A stretch of 64,000 bases of DNA, taken from assembly GCA_036557785.1 (NCBI GenBank), contig DATBGZ010000063.1, positions 1 through 64,000 of the forward strand. Reading direction: 5' to 3'. Made by a program: the position numbers and the translations under genes. Below the pieces are notes generated by a model. The model was given only the letters and a program-made list of their open reading frames with translations. It searched no databases and was not told where the DNA came from. Shown here piece after piece: positions 51,030-60,317 of this stretch (the first letter of the stretch is position 1; every line of letters begins with the position of its first letter). The DNA is from DATBGZ01 sp036557785 (GTDB lineage: Bacteria; Actinomycetota; Actinomycetes; Mycobacteriales; Micromonosporaceae).

Positions 51030-51725
51030 GTGGATGGACGGGCGATCCTGGACGTGGAACGGCTCGCCGCGCATCTGGCTGAGCTGCCAGCCGTACGGCC
51101 GGTCGTCGGGATCGACGGTCCCGGCGGCTCCGGCAAGAGCACGCTGGCCCAACACCTCGCGGAGCGCCTCCCCGGTTGCAGCGTCGTCCACGGCGACGAC
51201 CTTTTCCTGCCGTCGGCCGTACGACCCGAGCGGGACTTCGCCGCTGGCGGGCAGTTCGACCTGGCTCGGCTGCGCGACCAGGTCCTCGCCCCGGCCCGGG
51301 CGGGACACGCTGCCCGATACCAGGTCTATGACTGGGAGCTCGACGGCCTCGCGGAGTGGGAGGAGGTTCCGGCGGTGGGCCCGGTGCTCGTCGAGGGCGT
51401 CTACTGCACCGAGGCGCGGCTGCGCGGCCTCTACGACGTGCGGGTGTACTGCGGCGCGGACCGTGCGGTGCGGCTGGCCCGGGCGCTGGCCCGCGACGGC
51501 GACCATATGCGCAGGCTCTGGACCGAGGTGTGGATGCCGGCCGAGGACGCCTACCTGGCCGGGCAACGGCCGGACGGCCATGCAGACCTCGTCCTGGACG
51601 GCGGCGGCGCCGGCACCGAAGGCCCACTGTGGACGATCCTCGGCGGTCCCGCTCGCCCGGCGGGTCGCCGCAGCCTGACTCATCCCGGCAAGCGGTCGGG
51701 AAGTCAACTCTCCGGAACTACGTGA
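51030..51725 (+). CDS. Uridine-kinase-like P-loop kinase
   Basis: 231 residues from GTG 51030 (GGTGAGG 5 bases upstream; another GTG lies at 51018). VVGIDGPGGSGKSTLAQHLA is Walker A, VVHGDDLFLPS the Asp-containing lid region, YDWELDGLAEWEEVPAVGPV followed by VEGVY resembles uridine kinase. The C-terminal tail after GGPARPAGRRSL is poorly conserved and may be extended. Substrate uncertain: nucleosides or a phosphoribulokinase-like sugar. Confidence 0.78.
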   Translation: MDGRAILDVERLAAHLAELPAVRPVVGIDGPGGSGKSTLAQHLAERLPGCSVVHGDDLFLPSAVRPERDFAAGGQFDLARLRDQVLAPARAGHAARYQVYDWELDGLAEWEEVPAVGPVLVEGVYCTEARLRGLYDVRVYCGADRAVRLARALARDGDHMRRLWTEVWMPAEDAYLAGQRPDGHADLVLDGGGAGTEGPLWTILGGPARPAGRRSLTHPGKRSGSQLSGTT

Positions 51726-52666
51726 TGGGAGTCACGGCCGGTATCGTCGGTGAGCTGTCCGTCAGGCCAGGTGGCGTTGCGGCGCGACCGGGGACCGTGG
51801 TCGCTGGGTAGGTCGGCCAGCCGCAGCCGTCGGGCGGGGTCGCCGCCGACGGGCGCCCACACGGCGGCTGAGGGATCGGGGGTGGGGCGGGTGGTGGTGG
51901 CTACCGGTACCCGGCCCAGGCGCCCCGCCAGCGCGGTGTGGAGGTTGGTCTCGCGGGCTGGGCTGTGCAGGCTGAACAGGACGGGGTAGACGGGGCCGCC
52001 GTCGGCAGCGAGCTGCTCGTAGCCGCCGAGTTTGTCGACGAGGCGGGGCAGGTTCTCGGTGCCGGTGTCGTACTCGAGGAAGAACCCGACCGTACGACCG
52101 TTCTCGTGCCACAGGCCATGCCCATCGGGGAAGACCGCGGTGAACAGGCGCGTCGCGGTGGGCTCGGACCACCAGCGCACCAGCGCGGTGTCGGGGCGGT
52201 TGCGGGCGACGCCCATCAGCGCCGTGAAGAAGCTGTTGACGCCCAGCAGATGCGCCAGCGTCGGCCGGTGGGCGAGGCGGGCCAGGCGCAGCCGTGCCGC
52301 CCGGGCGGTGGCGGGTGGTTCTTCGCGGGCGGCGGCGTGCCAGTCGAGCCCGAGCCGGCCCAGCGCCCAATGCCCTTGCACGGAGCCACCGCTGCGGGGG
52401 CGGGGCAGGGTGAACCGGTCGACCAACTCCAGGCCTCGTAGGTGGGCCAGCCGGCGCTGGCAGGCGCGCAGCGCCCCGAAGAGGGCATGGTCGATCTGGC
52501 CGGTGGTCAGGACCAAGTGCTCGTCAAGAAGGTCGAGCAGCGCCCGGTCACGGGGATAGATGAGCGGAGTGACGTCAGCGACATCACGAGGACGAGGCGT
52601 AGCCGAACGAGGAGCAGGACGGGGTGATGAGGAAGGTGGGTGGTTGATTGACGGATTGGATGGCAT
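51704..52666 (-). CDS. Replication-relaxation-like protein
   Basis: 320 residues, last gene of the leftward transfer operon. An N-terminal Pro/Ser-rich segment is followed by IYPRDRALLDLLDEHLVLTT, GQIDHALFGALRACQRRLAH and LRGLELVDRFTLPRPR, a winged helix, then GRTVGFFLEYDTGTENLPRL and VDKLGGYEQL, a nuclease/endonuclease-like core with the E-Y-D-T-G-T-E motif. This is the replication-relaxation family of actinobacterial plasmids and elements, thought to act in their replication or nicking. Its 3' end overlaps the convergent kinase gene by 22 bases. GTCAGGT repeats sit about 200 bases upstream. Confidence 0.85.
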   Translation of the reverse strand: MPSNPSINHPPSSSPRPAPRSATPRPRDVADVTPLIYPRDRALLDLLDEHLVLTTGQIDHALFGALRACQRRLAHLRGLELVDRFTLPRPRSGGSVQGHWALGRLGLDWHAAAREEPPATARAARLRLARLAHRPTLAHLLGVNSFFTALMGVARNRPDTALVRWWSEPTATRLFTAVFPDGHGLWHENGRTVGFFLEYDTGTENLPRLVDKLGGYEQLAADGGPVYPVLFSLHSPARETNLHTALAGRLGRVPVATTTRPTPDPSAAVWAPVGGDPARRLRLADLPSDHGPRSRRNATWPDGQLTDDTGRDSHHVVPES

Positions 52667-52913
52667 GGTTGTGTCGGATACCCCCTCAGGCAGAACCCCC
52701 CTTCAAGGGGTGTCTGACCGGCCGGCCTTGTCGTGACGCTGGATCTGGCCTGTGTGGCCGTCTTGCGCCGCTCCGCCCATCGAGCGGGTGGCTTCGATGT
52801 GATCGTGGAGACGATCGTCGGAACGGCCGTCGAACCGATCGTCGAGACGCGCAGCCTGTGCGGTCGCCGGTCAGGTCCGGGTCAGGTTTCCCCCGCCGCC
52901 GACGTGGCGTAGC
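52667..52913. promoter_or_regulatory. Gap with direct GTCAGGT repeats
   Basis: About 250 bases between the coupling-protein gene and the replication-relaxation gene. GTCAGGT occurs at 52870-52876 and 52881-52887, spaced by 11 bases (one helical turn), followed by copies of CGATCGTCG near 52824 and 52841. A short minus-strand frame here (RLDDRFDGRSDDRLHDHIEA) has no start codon and is not called. Confidence 0.45.
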
Positions 52914-55376
52914 TCAGCTGCGACCGTGGGTGGGGCGGCTTCGCCGGGCGATCCGGTCGGCGCGGCGTTGGCGTTGCTCGGCGGCGGAGCGGCGGGCCAT
53001 CTCCTCCAGCGGACTGGGTGCCGGGGCGGGGGTGTGGCCGGCGCAGGACAGGCGGATGGCGGTGGCCTCCCCGACGATCGGCGGTGGTTCGCGGGTGAGC
53101 ATGGTGAACGCGGGCTGCTCACGGCCGTCGATGACCAGGCGGGCGCCGGCGGTGTGCCGGTCCAGGTGCGCGAGGTCGTGCTCGTCGAGTTCGGGCAGGG
53201 TGTGGGCGGACAGGTCGCGGGCGTCAGCGGGGTCGACGGTGAAGTACAGCTTGTTGCGGGCGTTGGCGGATGCGGCGGCGGCGATCTCCTTGGGGAGCTG
53301 GGCGAGGTCCTGGTGGGCCAGCACGATGCCCAGCCGGTAGCCGCGGGCCTCGGCGAGCATGTCGGCGACCGACCCGGGCAGGTTCAGAAAGTTGTGACAT
53401 TCGTCGATGTATAGGCTTGCGTCGCGTCGCGTGTCTTCGGGTTGGGTGGCGCGGGCGGTGGCGGCCTGCCACACCCTTGCGACGACCAGCGATCCGAGCA
53501 CTCGGGTGGTGTCCTCCCCCAGCACGCCTTTCGGCAGCCGTACGAGCAGCAGCCCGCCGTCGAGGACAGCGCGCATGTCGAATGAGGAGGTGGTGGTGCC
53601 GACGGTGTGTTTGACGAAGTCGCGGAGCAGGAACTGGCGCAGCCGGGCGAGCACGGGGCCGATGACCTGCGCCCTCGTGGCGTCGTTCATCGAGTCGTAC
53701 CACTGCCAGTAGCCGTGCAGGCCGGCCACGTCCTGCAGGGGGGCGGTGAACTTGGCGCGGAAGTGGTCGTCGTTGAGCAGCGGCGGCACCAGGCCCAGGG
53801 TGGGCAGGGAGTGTTTGAGCAGGGTCAGGCACGCCACCCGCAGGGTGTCGTCGATGCGCGGACCCCAGTGGCGCTGGAAGATGCGGGCGAAGATGCCGGT
53901 CAGGTTGTCCACGGCCAGGTGCGGGTCGTCCCCGTCGAGCGGGTTGAAGTACCCCGACCCGTGCTCCAGGCCGGGGTCGATGATGTGCACCCGGTCGGCC
54001 GCCGATGCGGGGATGCGGTTGAGGATGTCGCCGATCATGTCGCCGCGCGGGTCGATGACCACCGCCCCGCGCCGGGCGCGTACGTCGTCGACGACCATGT
54101 TGACGATGACGGTCGACTTGCCGGTGCCGGTCTTGCCGACCAGGTGCAGGTGCTGGCGCAGATCCTCAGCTGGCAGGCCGACCATGCGTCCGCCGACCTG
54201 CGCCCGGCCGAGCCGCCGTACGGTCCGGCCGCCGGAGGGGATGTCGGGCGGCACGGGCATCGACTTGGCGCGGGCGCGGGTCAGGCCGGGTACGGCGAGG
54301 TCGGTCGGCAGCCCACCAAGGTGGGCCAGCTCAGCCAGGTTGAGGACGAACCCGCGCCGCAACCTGCGCCCCGCCAACGCCTCGATCGGGTGTGGGAGGC
54401 GGAGGCGGCGCAGGGTGTTGCGGGCGGTGTGGGCGGCGAACGCGGCCGCGATCGTGTGCCCGAGCCCGCGTAACCGTCGGCGCCGGTCGGCCGGTGTGCC
54501 GCGCGTTGTGGTGGTGGCGACGGCGTAGCGGACCGCGACTTCGAACAGCGGCCCGGCCATCGTCTTGTCCAGCACGAGCCGGATGTCGCGCTCCCGTGCC
54601 GGATCCCGCCCCGCGACCGGGATCCGCCGGTCGACGCGCGCCGTGCCGCGGGATGGGCCGGGCAGGAACAGCTCCAGCAACCCCGTCACCCCACGGGCGG
54701 CGAGGTTGAGGGCGCGGACGGCGGGGTCGGGGCGGCCGGTGCGCAGGTCGCCCGCGGCACGCCGCGCCCGCCGCACCCGGCGTGCGGAGGCGGGCCGGGC
54801 GAGCACTTGTACGCAGGCGTACTCGTCGTCGCGCACCTCCGCGCCAGCGGCGACGAGCGGCCGCAGCGGGTCCGGCGTCGGCTCGACCCCGAATGGCAGC
54901 GTGTCCGTGAGGGCGGGCACCATCGCCCCGCCCGCGACATCGGTGACCTGCAACGGGATCGGCGGTACGTCAACGGTCTCAGTGGCGGCGGCGCCGGGCC
55001 AGGCGGCCCGTACGCTCGCTTCGACTGCGCTGGGCGGGATCGTGCCGGGCACCCAGACGGCGATCTGCAGGCGGCGGCCCTGCCACCGGTACTCCAGGCC
55101 GATGTGCGGCGGCCCCCACAGCCGGGCCCGCCACGTCGCCGGCTTGAGGACGCCGGTCAGGTTGTTCCACCACGCCACCGCGCCGGCCGGGTCGACCTGC
55201 GGCGGCGGCGCGATCAGCACCAGCCGCGAGCCGGCGGCGTGGTGGCTGCGGCGGAGGTTGGCGACCACATTGGACACCACCACGTACCCGCCCACCGTGA
55301 CGATCACAGCGGCGGCCAGCCACGGCCGGTGTCCCACCCAGGAGGCGGCGCCGGTCAGCGCGTCGACCGGGTTCAC
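52914..55376 (-). CDS. Type IV coupling protein / VirD4-TraD-like ATPase
   Basis: 820 residues; the start overlaps the VirB4 stop by 4 bases. An N-terminal membrane helix (residues about 20-42, LAAAVIVTVGGYVVVSNVV) precedes a large N-terminal domain. The ATPase begins with LVGKTGTGKSTVIVNMVVDD (Walker A near 412) and VVIDPRGDMIGDILNR, then SLYIDECHNFLNLPGSVADM (Walker B), LGIVLAHQDLAQLPKEI and NKLYFTVDPADARDL. This is the DNA pump that links the relaxed DNA to the secretion channel. The length is large for the family because of the N-terminal domain (about 400 residues), which may bind element-specific partners. Confidence 0.9.
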   Translation of the reverse strand: MNPVDALTGAASWVGHRPWLAAAVIVTVGGYVVVSNVVANLRRSHHAAGSRLVLIAPPPQVDPAGAVAWWNNLTGVLKPATWRARLWGPPHIGLEYRWQGRRLQIAVWVPGTIPPSAVEASVRAAWPGAAATETVDVPPIPLQVTDVAGGAMVPALTDTLPFGVEPTPDPLRPLVAAGAEVRDDEYACVQVLARPASARRVRRARRAAGDLRTGRPDPAVRALNLAARGVTGLLELFLPGPSRGTARVDRRIPVAGRDPARERDIRLVLDKTMAGPLFEVAVRYAVATTTTRGTPADRRRRLRGLGHTIAAAFAAHTARNTLRRLRLPHPIEALAGRRLRRGFVLNLAELAHLGGLPTDLAVPGLTRARAKSMPVPPDIPSGGRTVRRLGRAQVGGRMVGLPAEDLRQHLHLVGKTGTGKSTVIVNMVVDDVRARRGAVVIDPRGDMIGDILNRIPASAADRVHIIDPGLEHGSGYFNPLDGDDPHLAVDNLTGIFARIFQRHWGPRIDDTLRVACLTLLKHSLPTLGLVPPLLNDDHFRAKFTAPLQDVAGLHGYWQWYDSMNDATRAQVIGPVLARLRQFLLRDFVKHTVGTTTSSFDMRAVLDGGLLLVRLPKGVLGEDTTRVLGSLVVARVWQAATARATQPEDTRRDASLYIDECHNFLNLPGSVADMLAEARGYRLGIVLAHQDLAQLPKEIAAAASANARNKLYFTVDPADARDLSAHTLPELDEHDLAHLDRHTAGARLVIDGREQPAFTMLTREPPPIVGEATAIRLSCAGHTPAPAPSPLEEMARRSAAEQRQRRADRIARRSRPTHGRS

Positions 55377-57262
55377 AGCTCATCTCCGTCCACATCGAAC
55401 TCATCCACATCGGACTCATGGACGTCGAGGCCCGTGGGGGTGGGGACGTCGGGGTCGGCGCCGACACCTGTCTGCGCCAAGATCCGTTCGGTGGTGGAGG
55501 CGACGACCCGGAACGCGACCCGGCTGCTCCCGGCGATCAGGAGAGCTTCGCCCTGGCCGGCGGCGAGCAGCAGTCGGGCCTCGCCGGCGGTCAGGCCGAA
55601 CGCGTCGGTGACCGTGTCGATGGCCTGCGGTGCCTGGCGGAGCAGGACCTGGGTGGCGGCGTTGGACACCACCGCCATCCCGAGGTCGGTGGACAGGACG
55701 TCGGCGGCGTCCTGGGTGACGACGGTGATGCCGGCGTTGCGTTTCCTCGAGGCTTTGGCCATGCGGTAGAGGAAGCGGGCGCCTTCGCCGGTGCGCATGA
55801 GCAGCCACGCCTCGTCCACGACGACCAGCCGGCGTGGCGTCTTCCAGCCGGCCCGGGTGGGGGTGGGGGTGTCGACGTCGCGCCAGATCGCGTCCAGGGC
55901 GAGCAGGGTGCCCACGCCGCGCAGCTCGTCGGGGAGCTGCCGCAGCGACCACACCAACAGATGCCCGCTCGGGGCGGTGGTGGTGGGTCCGTTGAACAGG
56001 TGGGAGAAGTTGCCGGTGGTCCACGGCGACAACCGCGCGGCCAGGCTCGCGGCGGCGGGGTCGGTGTCCAGTGTGGACGCCAGATCCGCCAGCAGGGGTG
56101 CGGGTCGGGTCCAGGTGGCCGGGTCTGAGGTGATCCCCGCGGCCGTGTAGGCGGCGATGATGGCCCGGTCCAGCGCGGCCTTCTCCTGCGCCGACAAGGG
56201 CTGCCCGCCGGTGTCGGTGCCGAGCATCACCGCGACCAGCGTGTGCAGGAACAAGCCGCGCCGGGTGAGGGTGTCGGGTCGGCGGGAGCCTGCCGGGACG
56301 TCGAGGGGGTTGAGCCGTACGCCGGGGGCGCCGAGTTGCACGACGGTGCCGCCGACGTGCGCGGCCAGCCGGGTGTACTCGTCCTCCGGGTCGACCACGG
56401 CGACCCGCACCCCCGCGTACAGCGACCGCAGGACCTCGAGTTTGACGAAGAACGACTTGCCCGCACCGCTTCTCGCGAGGACGACGGAGTTGTGGTTGTC
56501 CAGGGACCAGCGGTCCCACCACACGACCCCGGGGCTTGCGGTGTTGACCCCGTACAGCACCCCACCCGTCGGCGCCTCCTCTCCCGGCAGCGGCCCGGGC
56601 AGATCTGCAGCGGCGAGGGGGAAGCCCGCGGCGAGGGCGTCGGTGTCCAGCACCCGCCGCATCCGCAGGCTGTCGACGCCCAGCGGGAGGGTGGTGGTCC
56701 AGCCGTGGTGATGCCGCCAGGTGACCGGCACCAGATCCAGGAGCGTGCCCGCCGCACGGGCCCGGACCTGCGCCACGGCGTCGGCCAACTCGGCCTGGGT
56801 GCGGGCGTGCACGGTGAGGTAGACGCCGGTCTCGAACAGCTTCGCCGCACCCCGGGCGACCTTCTCCGCCAGCGCGGCGGCGTCCTCGGCCGCCGCCTCC
56901 ACCGTCGGATCCTCCAACCGTCCCTTCTGGGCGGTCAGCCGGCGGGTGGACTCGAACCGGGCCCGCTGCCGCCGCAGCCGGGACGCGGCAACCTGCGGTG
57001 GGACGGGGTCGATGTGCACGGCCACGTCCACCCGGCCGGGGAAGCTCAGTATCTGTTCCAGCCAGGCGGGGCCGACCTCGGCCGGGTAGCCGACCACCGC
57101 CAGGGTGGCGGCGTAGTGGTCGCCGACGACGACATGCCGCGGGGTGACCTCCAGCGCCGCCGGACCCACCGTCCCAGCCAACCCAGCACCGCTCTTGTTA
57201 GCCGTACGGGTGGACGTGCCGGCGGTCGGGCGTTTGCCGGCGATGATGTCGAGGATTCCCAT
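55373..57262 (-). CDS. VirB4-family conjugation ATPase
   Basis: 629 residues from ATG 57262, set by GGAG 6 bases upstream (an earlier in-frame ATG is at 57274). The N-terminal region (RHVVVGDHYAATLAVVGYPA, EVGPAWLEQILSFPGRVDVA, SRLRRQRARFESTRRLTAQK) is typical of VirB4/TraC proteins; the ATPase domain has VVLARSGAGKSFFVKLEVLR (Walker A near 260), VAVVDPEDEYTRLAAHVGG, LVVVDEAWLLMRTGEGARFL (Walker B) and VTQDAADVLSTDLGMAVVSN. It powers assembly and transfer in Gram-positive T4SS. Neighbours on both sides confirm the operon. Confidence 0.9.
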   Translation of the reverse strand: MGILDIIAGKRPTAGTSTRTANKSGAGLAGTVGPAALEVTPRHVVVGDHYAATLAVVGYPAEVGPAWLEQILSFPGRVDVAVHIDPVPPQVAASRLRRQRARFESTRRLTAQKGRLEDPTVEAAAEDAAALAEKVARGAAKLFETGVYLTVHARTQAELADAVAQVRARAAGTLLDLVPVTWRHHHGWTTTLPLGVDSLRMRRVLDTDALAAGFPLAAADLPGPLPGEEAPTGGVLYGVNTASPGVVWWDRWSLDNHNSVVLARSGAGKSFFVKLEVLRSLYAGVRVAVVDPEDEYTRLAAHVGGTVVQLGAPGVRLNPLDVPAGSRRPDTLTRRGLFLHTLVAVMLGTDTGGQPLSAQEKAALDRAIIAAYTAAGITSDPATWTRPAPLLADLASTLDTDPAAASLAARLSPWTTGNFSHLFNGPTTTAPSGHLLVWSLRQLPDELRGVGTLLALDAIWRDVDTPTPTRAGWKTPRRLVVVDEAWLLMRTGEGARFLYRMAKASRKRNAGITVVTQDAADVLSTDLGMAVVSNAATQVLLRQAPQAIDTVTDAFGLTAGEARLLLAAGQGEALLIAGSSRVAFRVVASTTERILAQTGVGADPDVPTPTGLDVHESDVDEFDVDGDEL

Positions 57263-57264
57263 GT

Positions 57265-58197
57265 TCAACTCCATGCCTTCATGTCGGTGGTGACGACCTG
57301 GTCGGGGGTGGCCCGGGCACCGGCCACCGGCGGCGCGTACGGGTCCACCGCCGCCGTGAGGGCGGCGGTGTAGGCGGGGCCGTCCAACAGCCGGGCCGGC
57401 ACCCCCAACCCCGACAGCGCCCGCGCGGTGTCCGCGCCGCGGCGGGCGGCACCGCCGCGCTCACGACCGTCCGAGCCGACGACGACGAGCACGGTGCGCC
57501 GCAACGGATCCCGCGTGACGGCGAGCTCGCGCAGGAACCCCGCGTGGTCGACGGCCGCGTCGGACAGGGCCGGGTGGGGCAGGGCGGGGGCGTCGGCCTC
57601 GATGCGGGCGGCGTGGGGTTCGAGGTCGACCCGCTGGGTGGAGACCACGATCTGCGCCGGCCCCGTGAGGCTGTTGAGCCAGCAGGCCATTCCGTTCAGG
57701 AGCGCCGCCTGCTCCGCCCCGGTCCGCAGCGCGAGGTTCACCGTCCCGGCCGCCACTACCGCTGCGGCCCTCTCCCCCGTGCGGATCAGGCCGTCGGGGG
57801 TGATGGCGTCGGCGGGCAGCCGCAACGGGGCCGGCGCCACCAACGCCCCGACCGTCCTGACCAGACCGTTGCCCGCCGGGGTGGTGCCGGCCGGTGCCTG
57901 AAGGCGCGGGGTGCGGCGCATCCGCAGCGCGGCGCCGAGCCAGGCGTCCATGCCTAACCCGTCCCGGCGGCCCAGGGCGATGGCCGCGACGATCCCCGCC
58001 ACCGGGATCCCCACCATCAGCACCGCGACCGGCGGCAGGTGCGAACCGAACGCCTGGTACAGCACCCACATCGCGGCGGCGGCGGTGCCGATAATGACCA
58101 GCTGCCGGCCGGTCAGGCCGAACACGATCCGGTCCGGGGTGTCGATGTCGGCCGGCACCCCGACGCGGGGCACCGCCTCGTCCGCGTGGTCCCTCAT
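57265..58197 (-). CDS. PrgI/VirB3-like membrane protein
   Basis: 310 residues from ATG 58197, overlapping the VirB6-like stop (ATGA). Two membrane helices near the N-terminus (LTGRQLVIIGTAAAAMWVLY, VAVLMVGIPVAGIVAAIALG) preceded by VPADIDTPDRIVFGLTGRQL, the PrgI signature. The long C-terminal part (AALLNGMACWLNSLTGPAQI, RRTVLVVVGSDGRERGGAAR) is extracytoplasmic or cytoplasmic accessory and is longer than minimal PrgI, resembling the SCO-type fused form common in actinobacteria. It bridges VirB4 and the membrane channel. Confidence 0.82.
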   Translation of the reverse strand: MRDHADEAVPRVGVPADIDTPDRIVFGLTGRQLVIIGTAAAAMWVLYQAFGSHLPPVAVLMVGIPVAGIVAAIALGRRDGLGMDAWLGAALRMRRTPRLQAPAGTTPAGNGLVRTVGALVAPAPLRLPADAITPDGLIRTGERAAAVVAAGTVNLALRTGAEQAALLNGMACWLNSLTGPAQIVVSTQRVDLEPHAARIEADAPALPHPALSDAAVDHAGFLRELAVTRDPLRRTVLVVVGSDGRERGGAARRGADTARALSGLGVPARLLDGPAYTAALTAAVDPYAPPVAGARATPDQVVTTDMKAWS

Positions 58198-59129
58198 CGG
58201 GCACCCCTGGTGATGGCCCGGCGGCCGGTGCGGCCCAGCCGGCCCGGCACGACCGACCGTACGGCCTGCTCGACCAGCAGCACCCGCACCAGATAGGCGC
58301 CGATGTTGCCGCCACCGCCGCGCTGCAGCACGAAGCGCTGCATCAGCTTCGGTACCTTGACCGCGCACCACAGCAGCGATGTCAGCACCATCAGGTTGAG
58401 CAGCCCGCTGCCCGGCACGCCGATCAGCACCGCGATCGGCGTCGATGGCGTGAAGAACGCGCCCAGCCCGGCCAGCAGCACCAGCGCCTGCAGCAGCTGG
58501 GTGCCGATCGTGCCCAGGAAGCTGCGCCACCACAACCTGGCGACCCCGTCGGTCTGCGGCAGGCTGTGGCACGCCAACGCCAGCGGCGCCGCGACGACCA
58601 GGACCAGCAGCACCCCGAACCGGATCAGCCACCCGAACAGGACCGCGGCGAACAGGAACACCACCAGACAGGCGATGATCAGCACCAGCACGAACGTGGC
58701 CCCCGGCGCGCTCATGCTGCCGATCACCTGGTTGCGGACCGTGGCGGCCGGGTCGATCCCGGCCAGCAGCCCGTCGGTGATCGCGTCCAACAGCTGCTGG
58801 GCGAGCACCAGGATGCGGTGCGCCCAGTCCAGGGAGAAGTTCGCCGCCACCACCCCGAACACCAACCGCGGCGCGATGTCCTTGACCGCGTACCGCGACT
58901 GCACCGTCTCATGCGTCATCGCGATCGCGAACCCGGCGACGATCGCGATGACATAGCAGACATTGACGATCCCGAGCATCTGCGACCACAGCCCCGGCAC
59001 CTGCGGCAGCGTGGTGACATCCGGTACGTACAGCAGGGTGCCGCCCAACACGGCGAGCAGGCCGTCCAACGCTGCGCCGACCGCCGAACCCAGCCAGTCC
59101 AGCAGCTGCTCCATCAACCAACTGACCAT
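58194..59129 (-). CDS. VirB6/TrbL-like polytopic membrane protein
   Basis: 311 residues. About six membrane helices (LDGLLAVLGGTLLYV, IVNVCYVIAIVAGFAIAM, RLVFGVVAANFSLDW, LVLIIACLVVFLFAAVLFGW, FGVLLVLVVAAPLALA, LLQALVLLAGLGAFF) and a polar loop with HETVQSRYAVKDIAPR. The layout matches VirB6/TrbL in Gram-positive conjugation operons, directly after the pilin-like gene. Likely part of the membrane channel. Confidence 0.82.
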   Translation of the reverse strand: MVSWLMEQLLDWLGSAVGAALDGLLAVLGGTLLYVPDVTTLPQVPGLWSQMLGIVNVCYVIAIVAGFAIAMTHETVQSRYAVKDIAPRLVFGVVAANFSLDWAHRILVLAQQLLDAITDGLLAGIDPAATVRNQVIGSMSAPGATFVLVLIIACLVVFLFAAVLFGWLIRFGVLLVLVVAAPLALACHSLPQTDGVARLWWRSFLGTIGTQLLQALVLLAGLGAFFTPSTPIAVLIGVPGSGLLNLMVLTSLLWCAVKVPKLMQRFVLQRGGGGNIGAYLVRVLLVEQAVRSVVPGRLGRTGRRAITRGAR

Positions 59130-59132
59130 GGC

Positions 59133-59516
59133 CTACGCCCCGAGGATGTTCTGCAGCTGGGACATCAACCACGGCGCCAGCAATGCACCGGCATAGCCGA
59201 TCGCCGCCGCCTTGAACGCCCCCTTGGCCCGCTCCGTCTCCGACGGATCGCCGCCCGCGGTCATGTACCGGGCAAACCCGATCACCAGGAACAGCGTCGC
59301 CACCGCCGCCAGGATCCCCACGATCCAGCCCTGCAGATTCGCGATCACCGTCGGCAGATCATTCACCGCCAACAGCCTCGGATCGTCCGGCGCGGCCCAC
59401 GCCCTCCCCGGAACAGCAAGCACCACAGTGGACACAGTTGCGGCCAACCCGACGATGGCCCGCAGGCGGCGCGGCACCCACGGCCGACGACGGCAGGGAC
59501 GGAACTTCTGGGACAT
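59133..59516 (-). CDS. VirB2/TrbC-like pilin-type protein
   Basis: 127 residues from ATG 59516 (GGAGG 11 bases upstream). A signal/helix segment (LRAIVGLAATVSTVVLAVPG, cleavage after RAWA) precedes APDDPRLLAVNDLPTVIANL, QGWIVGILAAVATLFLVIGF and RYMTAGGDPSETERAKGAFK, with a second helix to the end. This is the pattern of the small pilin-like protein of actinobacterial T4SS (VirB2/TrbC role). It is the promoter-proximal gene of the operon. Confidence 0.82.
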   Translation of the reverse strand: MSQKFRPCRRRPWVPRRLRAIVGLAATVSTVVLAVPGRAWAAPDDPRLLAVNDLPTVIANLQGWIVGILAAVATLFLVIGFARYMTAGGDPSETERAKGAFKAAAIGYAGALLAPWLMSQLQNILGA

Positions 59517-59862
59517 GATGGCGATCACCTCCGCCCCCTTGCGGGGCGAGTCACGGACGACGTGGGGACCGCCGCGGCGGGCAACCAGGATCGGGCCGGG
59601 TGGGGCGCTCCTCCTTCACAAGGGCGATGGAGATACGGATGTCAGTACCGCCGCCGGCCCCCGGCCCGACCCGGCTGCCCGCCGGGCGTACGCGGCGCCA
59701 CCGCCCGTGGGCGGATCAACCACGCACTCCCTAACCGCCTCTGGTCATGTCCTGCGAACTAAGGCGGAACCTGACCCGATCCTGACTGGACCTGACCCAA
59801 GCCCGACCCAGCGAGCACGTGGTGGTGGTTCGGTAACCCCGGTCCCGGATAGCGTTGGCCTT
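59517..59862. promoter_or_regulatory. Upstream region of the transfer operon
   Basis: No gene is supported. It contains ACCTGAC at 59769-59775, TCCTGACT at 59780-59787 and ACCTGAC at 59790-59796, at 10-11-base spacing. This is the same motif as at 37.1, 52.9 and 63.4 kb and probably forms the control site for the leftward T4SS operon and the rightward SRPBCC-like gene. Confidence 0.5.
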
Positions 59863-60228
59863 GTGATCGAGTTGGGCTCCCGGGAGCGGCCGCAGCCAGC
59901 GCCATCGCGGGTCGTGTGGGGCTCGCTGGCCAGCCCACGCGAACCGGCCGCCCGGCCATGGCTGGATCTGCTGGCGGACGAGGCCGAACCCCGCGTCCTC
60001 ACCGCCACCGCGCCGGAGTTGGTCGTGTGGTCGTCGTTGTGGCCCGACCGGCCCGATGACCAGATCCGCTTCGACCTACGCCCGCGGCCGGACGGCCTCC
60101 AGGGTTGCCTGCTGCGCTGGACGCTGCTGACACCCGACGACCTGCCCGACGAGGGCAGGCTGGGCCGCCTGCGCCCCCGGCTGAACTTCCTGCTGTACGA
60201 CCGACTGCTGCGTTCGTACAGCCAGTAG
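59863..60228 (+). CDS. SRPBCC-like small protein
   Basis: 121 residues from GTG 59863. ELVVWSSLWPDRPDDQIRFD, LRPRPDGLQGCLLRWTLLTP and RLRPRLNFLLYDRLLRSYSQ give the beta-sheet plus long C-terminal helix of SRPBCC/START-like domains, with the typical LRWTL strand and L-N-x-L-L-Y-x-x-L-x-x-Y end. Function unknown; binding of a hydrophobic ligand is the usual role of the fold. Confidence 0.7.
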   Translation: MIELGSRERPQPAPSRVVWGSLASPREPAARPWLDLLADEAEPRVLTATAPELVVWSSLWPDRPDDQIRFDLRPRPDGLQGCLLRWTLLTPDDLPDEGRLGRLRPRLNFLLYDRLLRSYSQ

Positions 60229-60317
60229 CTCGGGTGTCAGACCCCCGGTGGAGCACACTGCTCCTCAGCTCAGTCGCCACGCGCCGGTGGGGAAGTGTCA
60301 GGGATTGTGAGTCCGGA

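Noticed and set aside
52667..52870. Short minus-strand frame with D-D-R-type repeats between the T4SS and replication-relaxation genes
   Set aside because: About 50 codons with no start codon or ribosome binding site; the DNA repeats there fit better as sites.
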